The position numbers and the translations under genes were made by a program. A DNA stretch of 64,000 nucleotides, taken from positions 310,001-374,000 of the forward strand of contig JARGXX010000100.1 in assembly GCA_030374765.1 (NCBI GenBank). Reading direction: 5' to 3'. Below, one piece after another: positions 10,314 to 20,582 of the stretch (its first letter is position 1; the number at the start of each line of letters is the position of its first letter). Under the pieces are notes generated by a model. It was not told the origin of the DNA and ran no database searches. It was given only the letters and a program-made list of their open reading frames with translations. Origin of the DNA: Agarophyton chilense. Its lineage: Eukaryota > Rhodophyta > Florideophyceae > Gracilariales > Gracilariaceae.

Positions 10314-12872
10314 CTACTTCGCAAGTTGGCATGTCACATGAATGTTGAGTTGTGCGTCTCTCGAGTCGGAGGAATCAAGTACCTTTTCAAATACGTTTGC
10401 AAAGGATCAGATCGAGTCACTATGGAAATTGCAGGAGCAAATGGTCGATACAATGAGATCAGCACCTATCAGGACGCTAGATACGTGTCAGCTTCCGAGG
10501 CGGTGTGGCGGTTGTATTCCTTCGATATTGTGGACCGCCACCCATCGGTCGTACGACTTGACGTTCACCTGGAGCATCATCACACGGTGTTCTTCCGAGA
10601 AGGTGGTGAAGGGCTTGCTGCAGCTCGAGAAAGACCGGCTACAAAGCTCTGCGAGTGGTTCGTAGCTAACCAAAAGTTCCCCGGTGCCCGTTATATTCGC
10701 TACGATGACTTTCCAAAGTATTTTACATGGAGCAAGTCGCAAAAATGCTGGCTTCCAAGAGCTTGCTTAAGGCGTCGCTCCGTTCCGCAGGGTCAGGCTT
10801 CCTCTTCTATAGCTGTTCCAGTCGGGCTTTATGATTTCAATCGTGAGGGAGCTCATGTCATTGGTCGTATCTACGCCGTAAGTCCCCGTGAAGGCGAGCG
10901 ATATTTCCTGCGATTGCTGCTCACACAGGTTTCGGGTGCTACTTCGTTCGAAAACTGGCGTACTGTACAGGGCGAGAGGTGTGCGACGTTTAGAGACGCA
11001 TGTCTTAGAATGGGGCTGGTAGCAGACGATGCAGAGTGGAAGCGCACGATTTCTCAGTCTTTTGAGTCTTCTTTCGTGCCTCTCACACATTTATTGGCTA
11101 CAATCTTGCTATACTGCCAACAGGCAGACCCACGTTCGCTTTGGAATGAGCACCTGTCAATGTTTTTGCAAGACCTTCGCGCCCGACATAGAGGCATGGG
11201 GCGAGAGCTCTCTAATGATGAAGTAGCCGCTGGGTATGCTTTACTTGAGGTCCAAACCGCTTTACATGAAATCAGTGCATCAGCCTCCTTGGAAAAGTAT
11301 GGCCTACCTTTGCCTCCATCTCATCTCCCAACACTGGCAAATTCTCTGCAATCGGAACAACAGGTGCACAGTGACCTAGAAAAAATTGTGCGCTCTTCTA
11401 TTCTGCGGTTCAAATCCGATCAGAGAAATGCCTTCAACAAGATCGTCGGCGCAATCCTTCCAGGAGTGTCAGCTGAGAGTTTGCAAAGTGTTGGGAATAC
11501 TTCAGGGGTTTCTTTCTCCACAGATCAGTCCACACGTGTGTTCTTTTTGGATGCACCTGGAGGTACAGGCAAGACATTTCTTTCCCGAGCTATACAAGCA
11601 GTTCTACAGCTTCGAGGCAAAAATGTAATCACAGTAGCTACATCAGCTGTAGCTGCTGTGCTGCTAGATGGAGGTCGCACCGCACACTCAACGTTCAAAA
11701 TACCCATACCTGCCCTGTCTGATAGTACATGCAACATCTCCTTGCAATCCACAGTGGCCGAAAGAATACAAAACGTGGACTTAATTATATGGGATGAGAT
11801 CGTGATGTGTCACCGATTTTGCCTCGAAGCTGTGGAGCGTACTCTCCGCGACATCATGCGCTCGAGTACCCCATTTGGCGGCAAGTTCTTTTTGTTCTCA
11901 GGGGATTGCCGTCAGATTCTGCCTGTAGTTCCCCGTGGGTCCAGAGCGCAGATTGTCAATGCTTGCATCAAATCCTCTAGCCTTTTCTCTCATTTTACCA
12001 CGATCCATCTTACTCAAAACATGCGACTGACCACACTTCAGAATGACCCTTCAGCTACTGAGCAGACCTTGCAGTTCCCCGCATACCTCCTTCAAGTAGG
12101 AGAAGGTAGGGTTCCTGAGACCGTATCACGTGACCTTATTCCTCTTCCGCCCTCTATTCAGTATCATCCTTGCTATCGAACCATGTGCTCTGCTGTATTC
12201 GAAGGAATCGCCGACAAATACATGGATCTGTCTTGGATTACTACTACAGTAATTCTGACGACCAAAAACAATCGCCTGCCGGAGTTGAACGACTTTATTG
12301 GGCATATGATTCCCGGAACCTTTCGAACATATCTCAGCGCTGACAAAGTAGCAGATGAAGACCAAAACGCGTTGCAGTACCCCGTGGAGATGTTGAATAC
12401 GCTCACTGCGGGTGCTGCACTTCCTGATCATCATCTCAAACTGAAGAAAGGATTCATGGTAATGTTGCTGCGAAACTTGGACCCTTCCAAAGGACATGTG
12501 AATGATGCCAGATACTTAGTTGAGCGAATGACAAGCAGTTTACTCTTCTTACTGTTAGCTACGGGTGCACACAAAAGACAGCGTCTCTGCGTGCCGAGAA
12601 TGCCTTGCGGGCCTGGAGACGACACTTTCCCGGTTCCCGGCTTCACTCGAACGCAGTTTCCAGTAAGGGTTTGCTTTGCATTGACTACCAACAAAGCCCA
12701 GGGGCAATCTTTCGGTGGTCGAATTGGATTAGACCTTCGAGATAGCTGTTTTTCCCACGGTCAGCTCTATGTAGCTCTCTCACGTACTACAAACCCTTCC
12801 AACGCCAGAGTTTGTGTCGGCAACAGCGATAGAAACACACGTAATGTAGTTTTTCCAGAAGTTCTTACGTGA
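10314..12872 (+). pseudogene. Helitron Rep-helicase, N-terminally truncated
   Basis: Open frame of about 850 codons for the rolling-circle transposition protein. It begins inside the Rep domain at the two-tyrosine motif region (KYLFKYVCKGSDR); the upstream HUH motif is absent because the frame starts at the gypsy-A LTR junction. The Pif1-type SF1 helicase follows: Walker A APGGTGKTF (about residue 413), Walker B LIIWDEI, motif III FSGDCRQILP, QNMRL, and the C-terminal TNKAQGQSF...YVALSRT. No internal stop is present, so the helicase half is recent or well preserved. There is no ATG at the left edge. Alone it should not support transposition. Confidence 0.9.
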
Positions 12873-13054
12873 AAAGTGGTTGCATGATTTAAACTAGAGA
12901 GCAACTTCGTTTTTCTTTTGCTTTCTATTTTAAACTTCTTTTAATTTTATGCACTAGCCGTACTAAGAAATGTTGACTTCAAAAGCCAGTTCTGAACAAC
13001 AATCGCTACGAACTACTGTCAAATTTTATTTTCTACCTATATAAACTGTCAAAC

Positions 13055-13069
13055 GCGTGCAAAGCACGC
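13055..13069 (+). repeat. Helitron 3'-end hairpin, copy 1
   Basis: GCGTGC-AAA-GCACGC is a perfect 6-bp stem about 180 bp after the helicase stop. It recurs with its flanks at 15053-15067 behind the second Helitron remnant. Helitron ends normally have a short hairpin near the 3' terminus, but I see no clear CTRR within the usual 10-12 nt, so the exact terminus is not fixed. Confidence 0.55.
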
Positions 13070-13103
13070 TACGGAGCCACTCGTCTCCAACTACTAAAGC
13101 ACA

Positions 13104-13108
<5 letters not shown>

Positions 13109-13134
<26 letters not shown>
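13109..13134. repeat. (GT)n microsatellite, copy 1
   Basis: An uninterrupted GT run in the shared Helitron 3' region. The homologous run at 15107-15144 is longer. Confidence 0.95.
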
Positions 13135-13163
13135 CGCTGCGTGTGATACAAATGGGCCACTTG

Positions 13164-13316
13164 GTGGCGGAACAAGAGTGCCACGGCATCGGATTGGTCG
13201 ACGGCGACACACGTGTAACAATTGACCAATAGCGTGCCGTGGCACTCGGCTTGGCGGAAGTACAGTGCTGAGGGTGACACGTGTGAAACATTTGACCAAT
13301 TGCGTGCCGTTGCACA
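13164..13316 (+). repeat. Long-hairpin satellite units in Helitron 3' region
   Basis: About two units. The first folds perfectly: GAGTGCCACGGCA (13176-13188) pairs with TGCCGTGGCACTC (13235-13247), and GATTGGTC (13192-13199) pairs with GACCAAT (13224-13230). The second unit (13250-13316) keeps the GACCAAT-GCGTGCCGT half. The same family forms three units at 15177-15446. Confidence 0.8.
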
Positions 13317-13320
13317 CCTT

Positions 13321-13507
13321 GCTCCGGGACAACTCCAAGAGCAGGGTTTTCTACCCTGCTCCGGGACAGCTCCAAGAGCAGGGTTTCTCCACCCCGCTCC
13401 GGAACGAGTCCAAGAGCAGGATTTCCCACCTCGCTCCAGGACGAGTCCAAGAGCAGGGTTTTCTATCCTGCTCCAGGACAACTCCAAGAGCAGGGTTTCT
13501 CACACAC
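13321..13507 (+). repeat. 37/38-bp minisatellite, 5 copies
   Basis: Units begin GCTCC at 13321, 13358, 13396, 13433 and 13470 and contain the core CCAAGAGCAGG. The array sits directly before a Helitron 5' segment at 13510-13643. Confidence 0.9.
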
Positions 13508-13643
13508 CGCGTATGACTTCAATGACGCCTCACTGCACGCCCACTACTGGCACACGGTTGCGCAAACTTTCGGTGCTGGGAGAAATTTAGATGGGGACGC
13601 GGTGAGACGTCCACAGGCACCAACGTGGTCTTTTGACGCTATC

Positions 13644-13793
13644 ATGCCGACCGTACCTTCAACTGATGCAGCCGAAGCTCGCAGAAGGCAACAGTGCGAG
13701 CGTGCTGCTGTACGACGAAGAGCTGAAACTTCAGAACAGGCCGAAGAACGCAGGCGTCGTAACCGAGAACGGGCTAGAATTCGGCGCGCTTGA
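13644..13793 (+). pseudogene. Helitron Rep N-terminus fragment
   Basis: ATG at 13644 opens a 49-residue Arg-rich peptide (MPTVPSTDAAEARRRQQCER...), like the basic Arg/Glu/Gln-rich leader typical of Helitron Rep-helicase proteins. It ends at a TGA at 13791. A diverged copy lies at 14126-14326. With no Rep domain attached, both look like 5' ends of internally deleted Helitrons. Confidence 0.45.
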
Positions 13794-13892
13794 CAAACAA
13801 ACGCCGATTGCGTTTCAGTGCAATGACGCCTCACTGCGCGCTTACGGTTGGGCACACAATTGCGCACGTGGGCGCTGCGAGCCAAGTCAAAA

Positions 13893-13965
13893 AAGTACGG
13901 TTTCTCACACAAAGCATGGTTTTTCACAAAAAGCACGGTTTGTCACACAAACCACGGCTTTTTAA
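13893..13965 (+). repeat. About 19-bp tandem array before third Helitron 5' end
   Basis: Roughly four copies of AGCACGGTTTxTCACACAA, the last truncated. Just after it comes GCGTATGAxT...CGCCTCA, which also follows the 37/38-bp array at 13507. Tandem arrays therefore sit at equivalent positions before both 5' segments. Confidence 0.7.
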
Positions 13966-14125
13966 ATCTTGCGTATGAGTGAAACGGCGCCTCATTCCGC
14001 GCTTACCACTGGGCTCATCATCGGGCTCATGAGCGCTGTAAGGGTGAGCTTACTGCGTGTGAAATAGTTTGAACGAGGTACGCCATGACACGTCCACGCA
14101 CACAAAGCGGACTCTTTGCCCAAGT

Positions 14126-14326
14126 ATGCCGAACATACCGTCAATCGATGCAACTGAAGTTTTGAGAAGACAACAGCGTAACCACGCAGCTGTGAGACAA
14201 AACAATGAATCGGTAGAACAGACTGAGAAGCGCAGGTGACGCAATGAAAAGAAAGACAGGGAAGGAGGGCCAAATAAGACCACGACAAGGCGACAGACAA
14301 GATTCGAGAGTGAGAAACACAGTTGA
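14126..14326 (+). pseudogene. Second Helitron Rep N-terminus fragment
   Basis: MPNIPSIDATEVLRRQQRNH aligns with the peptide at 13644. A TGA at 14237-14239 interrupts it and basic sequence continues to a TGA near 14326. It is preceded by the same CGCCTCA...GCGC upstream motif as the first copy. Confidence 0.45.
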
Positions 14327-14432
14327 CCTCAAAATGGAGAGCGTAAACCCCATAAAGATCGCTCCCGCGTAAGTAGAGGTGTAAAATACACTCACCGCCA
14401 AAAATGCCATACTTGATCTTGATCTTTTTTTA

Positions 14433-14820
14433 AGCTGAAGAAAGGATTCATGTTAATGTTTCTACGAAACTTGGACATTTTAAAGAGACATATGAATTGG
14501 GCAATGGATGAAGTAGATGAGATGACCGCTAGCTTATTTTCTGTCTGTTAGCTACAGGTTTGTACAATGGACAGCGTTTTTGCATGCCGAGAATTCCCTG
14601 CGGACCTAAAGACGATTCGTTTCCAGTTTTCGTCTTAAGGCTTCGCCCTGACTACCGATAATGTACAGGGACCATCGTGTTCGAGTAGTGTTAAGTGTTG
14701 GAGTAGAGTGAAGTTTGGGAGTAGGGTTGAGTTCGATCTTTAAGATAACTGCTTTTCTCATGGCTTGATCTATGTCACTCTTTCCCGTAGTACATTTCAA
14801 CATCAGAATATGCATGTAAG
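14433..14820 (+). pseudogene. Second Helitron helicase C-terminal fragment
   Basis: Aligns with 12440-12800 of the larger Helitron: KKGFM...LRNLD, then CMPRIPCGP, then the SHGLIYVTLSRS end. There are frame breaks and an internal deletion. Its 3' flank (about 14890-15250) matches 12900-13270, including the hairpin, GT run and satellite. It is the tail of a second Helitron inserted head to tail with the first. Confidence 0.75.
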
Positions 14821-15052
14821 GCGGTGATAGAAAATATGTCATGCAGGCTTTCCAGAACTTCTGCTGTGAAAATGTTTTGGATAATTAATCGTAGAGGATG
14901 GCATTGTTTTTCTTTCCCACTCTTCCAATGTCTTTCTGAATTTGATGAACTAGCCGTCCTTGAAATTTTTGTCTTTTTACAAGCCAGTTCTAAATTACAA
15001 ATGCTACAAACTACTTTCAAGTCTTTTTCTCAACATATGTGAACTGTCAAAC

Positions 15053-15067
15053 GCGTGCAAAGCACGC
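15053..15067 (+). repeat. Helitron 3'-end hairpin, copy 2
   Basis: Same GCGTGC-AAA-GCACGC hairpin and flanks (ACTGTCAAAC before, TACGGAGCCACTCGTCTC after) as 13055-13069. Confidence 0.6.
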
Positions 15068-15101
15068 TACGGAGCCACTCGTCTCAAACTACTAAAGCAC
15101 A

Positions 15102-15106
<5 letters not shown>

Positions 15107-15144
<38 letters not shown>
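15107..15144. repeat. (GT)n microsatellite, copy 2
   Basis: A GT run longer than its counterpart at 13109-13134, in the same sequence context. Confidence 0.95.
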
Positions 15145-15145
<1 letters not shown>

Positions 15146-15176
15146 GCTGCGTGTGATACGAATGGGCCACTTGGCC

Positions 15177-15446
15177 GCGGAACAAGAGTGCTACGGTATG
15201 GGATTGGTCAACGGCGACACACGTGTAACAGATGACCAATAGCGTGTCGTGGCACTAGGCTGGGCGGCGGAACAGGAGTGCCACGTCGCAGGATTCAAGG
15301 ACGGAGACATGTGTACTCGCGCTCGCCAATGGCGTGCCGTGGCACTCGCACGGGCGGCGCAACCAAGAGGGCCACGGCACGTGATTGGAGGATGTCGACA
15401 TGTGTAGGAAAGTTGGCCAATGGAATGCCGTAGCACTCCCCGCAGG
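15177..15446 (+). repeat. 90-bp hairpin satellite, 3 copies
   Basis: Units begin near 15177, 15267 and 15357. Each starts CGGAACAxGAGTGCxACG and ends TGCCGTGGCACTC or a variant, so each can fold back on itself. They diverge from each other but keep complementary ends. Confidence 0.8.
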
Positions 15447-15541
15447 CGGAGGAATATTTGTGCAAGCGACACGTGTGCACTCGCGCGGTCAAAGTAGATG
15501 TGTGCAGTGCAACAAGAATATAACACTTCAAATGCATGTTT

Positions 15542-17515
15542 TCACAGACAACACCGTGTAAAGCACGGATTGGAGCCGTTTCGACCGGCGATGTAGTCGT
15601 CTAGGGTTGGGGTTAAGCCGCCGACGACGTATGCGGAATTGAAGAATGTGAGACGGGTTTGGCCGAGAGTGGGGGATTCCTGGTTGAGAGCTAGTGTTTC
15701 GAGTGTGAGTGTGACGAGAGAGGGGAGTGCGAGGGTTCCAATCTGTGAGATTATGGCGATAGTGTCTGGGGAGAAGAGGTCCTGAAGGTAAGAGATTATT
15801 GAGTGGCGGTTTTCTCGAAGGAATTTGTGAGCGGTGATGAGATCGAAAAAGGAGTTGTGCTTGCCATCACGGACGAAACCTGGTTTGCGGGCTTGGAAGG
15901 GAGGAGGAGGGGCATGGGAGGATGAGGTGGCGAAAGGATCAGCGGAGAGAGAAATCCAATTGTTGACGGCATCGGAGCGTTCGATGGCACGGATGGTTTC
16001 GTTGTGCGCGGTGGGTCTGCGCTTGGAGGTTCGGGAGTAATGTGCTTTGAAGATGGTATGGGCTTGTTCGAAGATGCCTGCATCGTTGAAGTGGAGACCC
16101 CCAAATCGTCGAATGTCGTCTACGATGTGATCGAGGAGGTGCAATTTGAGGGCGCCAAGGTTGAAGGTATGGTATGGACCGAGAACATCGACAGCTCTGT
16201 GCTTGAAGGAATGGATTTGGGAGGCGAGTTTGGCAAGACGAGAAGTGGTCCATTCGGGGACGGAGTTGTAGCACATGGAGGTGAGGAGGAGGTCTGTGTA
16301 CTTAGAGAAGACGGTTGTGATGGGAGCGGAATTGGCTTCGTCACAGCAGCGGTCGAAGCAGGCGCCGATGAAGGGGAAAACCATGTCAAGGGCTCGGTAG
16401 TCTTCTGCTTCTAGCATGCCGCGGACGCCGTCAGTTGTGAAGAAGCCGTTGAGGGACTGCCCGCTTTCGGAAGTAGAGAAGTCGATGTGGAGGCCGGTAG
16501 CTGGGGAATGATTATTGATGGCGGTGCGGATGAAGTTGGAGTGGTTGAGGATGGAGGTGCGGACGGAGTGGAAGTAACGGCGGGAGTTTGTGGAGCTGAT
16601 GGTGGTGAAGAGGTGTTCTGATCTGAGACGTTAGATGGCGGCGAGCTTGATGAGTTTGGAAACGCCGAGGTAAAAGTTGTGGAGGGGTTCGAAGGGGAAG
16701 ATGTTGTATGGGGTGAAGAGGGGGGTGATGTTGAAAAGGGGGTAAGACTCGAAGAGGGAGGGGTATTTTGCGAGGGAGAGGGAGTGAAGTGCTTGGAGAG
16801 CTTGTTCCTTGAAGTTGCGCGAGACTCTTGGCTTGCGGGCGAGGAGAGCTGCTTCGGAGTCCTTGAGGAGGGAGAAGTGTTTGTTGCGGGCTGCAAGGAT
16901 GAGGGGAAGAGATCGAGGGGGATGGGCGTGAGAGTGTTGGTGGAGTTGTGAGCGAGGGACAGAGCATCTGTGGCAGGTGTGCTGGGGGCGGGTGCCGTGG
17001 GAGATGGCGAGAATATCCTTTGCCTCGGGAATGTCTGCGCAGTAGCTGGCGATGATGGGGTGGCATTGACGAAGAAAGCCGTCTGCGTCGAGGAAGGGGA
17101 AACCGGGGAGGGCGGAAGAGAAGAGAGGTTTAAGGAGGGAGGAGATGGTCTGCTGTATGAGTTCCATTTTTGTTTGGCGGGGGATGGAGGAGGAATGAGT
17201 GATGATATCTGCATCTGGAGAAGGAGTGATTGGGGTGAAGGAGGTGGGAAGATAGCCGAGGAGTGTGAGATTGTCGGAGATGCATTTGCGGCGAAAGGAG
17301 TCGGAGAAGTTGAGAAGGGTGATGTGGAGGGGGTAGGAGGTGATGGAAGAAGATTTGAGAGAGGTAGAGGACTTGTCGGAGTAGATTTGGACGAGGCCGA
17401 TGAAGGAGTCGATACCGGTGGAGTGAGGGAGATGCCAGACGATGTTATCTTTTGTGGACTGCATGATGGCGGTCTTGAGTGCGGGGACGACTTTTGAGCC
17501 AAGGGTGGCTGCCAT
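15542..17515 (-). pseudogene. Plavaka/CACTA-like transposase, single nonsense
   Basis: One frame of 658 codons broken only by TAA at 16631-16633. The first half contains GIDSFIGLVQIYSDKSST, LLGYLP, then SYCADIPEAKDILAISHGT with a Cys pair (HTCHRCSVPR), and PFEPLHNFYLGVSKLIKL. This resembles transposases of the Plavaka/CACTA-related group, where an E/D-L-L/H-x3-LG(V) segment is typical. After the stop, FHSVRTSILNHSNF and YHTFNLGALKLHLLDHIVDD continue the domain. Met at 17515 is the first ATG, but the frame is open with sensible sequence back to about 17718, just after a pyrimidine-rich run ending CAG that could be a 3' splice site. Serine/proline-rich long frames overlapping on this strand are shadows of it. 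No terminal repeats were identified. Confidence 0.6.
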
Positions 17516-17724
17516 GGGGTGTGCGAAGGCGGGGGAGCCGGAGGCGGATGTTTGGGAGATGGGGTGGAAAAAGGTGTTCTTGAAGTGTGCGAGGGCGAGC
17601 TGTTGTTTGAGGACATGGATTGCGTCTTTCTGGAAGAGGGTTGCAGAGAGGCGTTTGGGGGGATCGAAAATGGTGGAGGGGGCGAAACCAATGGACCTAA
17701 ACTGCGGCGACAGAAAGATTCACG

Positions 17725-17796
17725 CTAGTTTTACCTCCATCAAAACTAGAAAAACTGCAGATATGTGCTAGTTTTCCTTCCCATACAAACTAGCAC
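17725..17796. repeat. Two hairpins with CTAGTTTT core
   Basis: CTAGTTTT (17725) pairs with AAAACTAG (17742), and GTGCTAGTTT (17765-17774) pairs perfectly with AAACTAGCAC (17787-17796). They lie at the 5' side of the minus-strand transposase and may be part of its terminus or a regulatory fold. Confidence 0.6.
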
Positions 17797-18183
17797 AAAT
17801 GAACGAATGAAAATATTTTCGGAAATTAACACCTCCAAATTTGGATAAATTCACGGGTTTTTCGGTCATTTCAATTCGTCCTTTTTTGGCCACTGAACTA
17901 GCATTCCGAGAACACTGACGAAGAGATAACAGATTCCTGTCAGACCCGATGTCGGCATAGATCTTATAGTTTCTTTTAGACATTACGATGAGGTAACTTT
18001 CCCGTTTTGACGGACAAGTATAAAGTCTCCAAGGACTATGTAACTCACAGTCAAACTGTACTCGCTTTCCGTCCGGCGGAATGATTCCGTACGGCGGAAA
18101 TTTGGGAGGCCTCAAGAGAATCTTGGGATTCCAAACGCGGGAGCAGGGAGGCGAGCTCTCGCTGGTCAGCACTACGGGATCGA
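17797..18183. other. Unassigned DNA between transposase and gypsy-A gag
   Basis: An open minus-strand frame of 134 codons runs 18172-17768 (starting MLTSESSPPCSRVW) but resembles nothing I know. It could be an upstream exon of the transposase or leftover gypsy-A. No protease motif DTG is visible, so gypsy-A pol does not obviously continue here. Confidence 0.3.
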
Positions 18184-20451
18184 CTAGTGCCGACCCCCTA
18201 GGGGCTCCCTCATTTGGTTTTCTGGTTGCACCGGCTTATTCGCCTCAAAGGCGCCTCTTCCTACCGGGGTTCCGGGTTGTAACACTTTAGCATTCTGAGC
18301 AACCGGCTTGTTCGTCCGGCGCATTGGTGTCTGAGAAAACCAACTTTTGGCTTTCCAATACATGCCCGTCGGTACGCGGCTCCTTTCCTCTTCTGAGAGT
18401 GCTTCATAATTCGACATGATACGACTACTATCTTTTGCAGGAAGCGTGCATTCTGCACTTAAATGGTGTTTTCCATAGCATGAATAACATATTAAACCGT
18501 CAGGACGGTTGGTCAACATAGGTTGTGAACGGTATGCCGTGCGAGTATCCACCCATCCGGGTTTCCCGTTCTTAAAACCTCCTTGTGGTGGCACCGTGTA
18601 GGGACGGTACATAGGGCGATGGCCCTCCATAGCCATTAGGGCTTCCTCGTCCTGAGACTCCGAGTTTGGGAGATCCCCTGTAGGTACAGAAGAGTCCGTA
18701 TATTCCATTAAATGGACCGCCTCCTCATGCGAGTCACTCCCTTTGGGTGCCAACGACGAATCTCGTGAGTGCACTGGAGATTCCAGATGTAGCAGTTTGC
18801 TGCGCTGATTAACTCTGGCGGAGATCTTCTCCTTACCGATTGAGGTTCCAAAAGCCAATGAACGACGGGGGCTACCACGCACTCTGGCCGCGTCTCCTTC
18901 AGCTTTCGCAAAATGAACTAACTCCAAAAAGGAGACTCTTCCATGCTTCTCTCGATATCGAGCTACCAACGACTTGATTCTCGGGTCCAGCCCGTTGATG
19001 TACAAGGTAATCTTGTCCTCCGTCGATTGGACGTTTCCACAGCGGACTGAAGCTTTGTTAAGCATTGAGCTTTACTCAGCTTCGCCCTCCTCAGGCTTTT
19101 GGGTCACATCCCTTAAGTCCAGGATCGCCTGACGCATCGCGTTTGAAGTCGCGTGTGTGCGCAGCAAATACTGCACCGCCTCTGGCCATGAGGTAACGCC
19201 GCCTTCATCGGCTGTCAATGACCCGCATACAGAACGATATTGCTCTAAAGCAAAACCCTTCAGGAAGTGTGGTAAAGACACAAATGCCTGTGGTTCACTC
19301 ATCTCTAGAGTGTCTTCTTCGGCAACGAATCGAGTGAGAAACTCGATAACGAGAATGGGGGTCTTCCCATCAAATGTTAAATCATTAAGGCCGATCGTCA
19401 ATCGTTTGATGTAATCCTTCACCTTCGCGGTTTCGCGTCCTGAGCGCTTCTTGCTCTTCACCTTCAGACGGTAGTACCTGTAATTCATGACCTTCCGATA
19501 AAACGGATTGGTGCACGGGAGCACCTTCAATCCTCTGTAAGGTGAGCCTTTTTTTCTCATTAACCACGAAGACGTGTTCTTCTTCCGAGATCGGGACCTT
19601 CGATGACCATCATCACTGTCGTCGTCATCTGACGTATCTGAATCATCAGAATCATCAGTACTGGAACTGAAACCCTCCGTACTTGACGATTCATCACTCG
19701 AATCACGTGCGGACTTCCGCTTCTTACGTCGTGGCTTCGACTTCTTCGAACGAGCTTCCTTCAAAAGAGCTCATTCCTCTTTCAGCACGACTGTTTTAGC
19801 AGCAGTCTGCGCATGAAGTGCCGCCTCCAGGCGTTCTAAACGAGGGTTAACTCGAGTGAGGACTTCCTCTACATCCACGGTTCAGCCGGGTAGCGCATCG
19901 GGCGCATTCTCGTACCTCTCCAGTAGATGGTTCAAATCCTCATGTATTGTTTTTACTGATGCAGAGACCTGCTTCCCATCGTCTTGACGAACGAGTGCTT
20001 GATGCGCACTGCGTAATTGTTGGACATCAGCGATAAGAGCAGCGATCTACGATTCCAACGCAACCATGCGCACACCCGAAGCGCTTGACTCAGACTTGAG
20101 ACGACGCACTTCCCTGCGCAAATCATCCTCTTTTTGAGGTCCGACGACCTCAGGGTCAACTACTGCTTCTGTGGTGGGCGTGACTGCCGCTGCCACAGAG
20201 GCCTGTACATCCGAGAGATTTCGTTCATCATTCACCGAGCGTTAGCGCGACATCCCTTGACGATACAGCCGCTCTCCGGCTTTAACAGATGAGGCGAGCC
20301 TCGGTTTCGGGGGTGGTCCCGCAGGACCGGGGCGACCAGTACTCGACTGGCTTCGGGTCTTCGGCATCCTAGACCAAACCTGAGTCCAGGTGCGAACCAA
20401 ATGGTGTCTTCGACTTCTCGACCACGTGTTCAACCACGATGAATTCCGCAA
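18184..20451 (-). pseudogene. Gag of gypsy-A
   Basis: A single minus-strand frame runs from 20451 to 18184 with in-frame stops near 20242, 20047, 19883, 19772 and 19072. An N-terminal coiled-coil-like stretch (EDDLRREVRRLKSE) leads to a Ser/Asp- and Arg-rich tract (DSSDESSSTEGFSSSTDDSD) and the capsid-like block FYRKVMNYRYYRLK...PILVIEFLTRF. The C-terminus has a canonical CCHC zinc knuckle, CYSCYGKHHLSAEC, followed by LPAKDSSRIMSNYEAL. The capsid block aligns with E2 and E3 Gag, so these three elements are relatives. Protease and pol are missing downstream. Confidence 0.8.
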
Positions 20452-20560
20452 TTTCCGGAGGTGGTTCGATAAAAAATAACTGTAGTGATTCCACTTCTTC
20501 CAAGTATCGATATCGATTCCACGTTTCAGGAACGAATTGTTCAGTGCAGCTGACCACAGT

Positions 20561-20580
20561 GGTTCTAAGTCGGGAGACCA
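20561..20580 (-). other. Primer binding site of gypsy-A
   Basis: The element strand reads TGGTCTCCCGACTTAGAACC, starting two bases after the LTR. TGG is the normal complement of a tRNA CCA end. The same first 18 bases occur at E2 and the first nine at E3. Confidence 0.7.
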
Positions 20581-20582
20581 CT

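Noticed and set aside
13109-15144. GT runs as telomere-like or CRISPR-like arrays
   Set aside because: They are plain dinucleotide microsatellites in homologous Helitron tails; no spacer-repeat structure exists anywhere in the window.
16411-17691. A 426-codon Ser/Pro-rich minus-strand frame and long plus-strand frames over the same span
   Set aside because: They are out-of-frame shadows. The transposase frame carries structured sequence and joins across one stop, while these are composition-driven.
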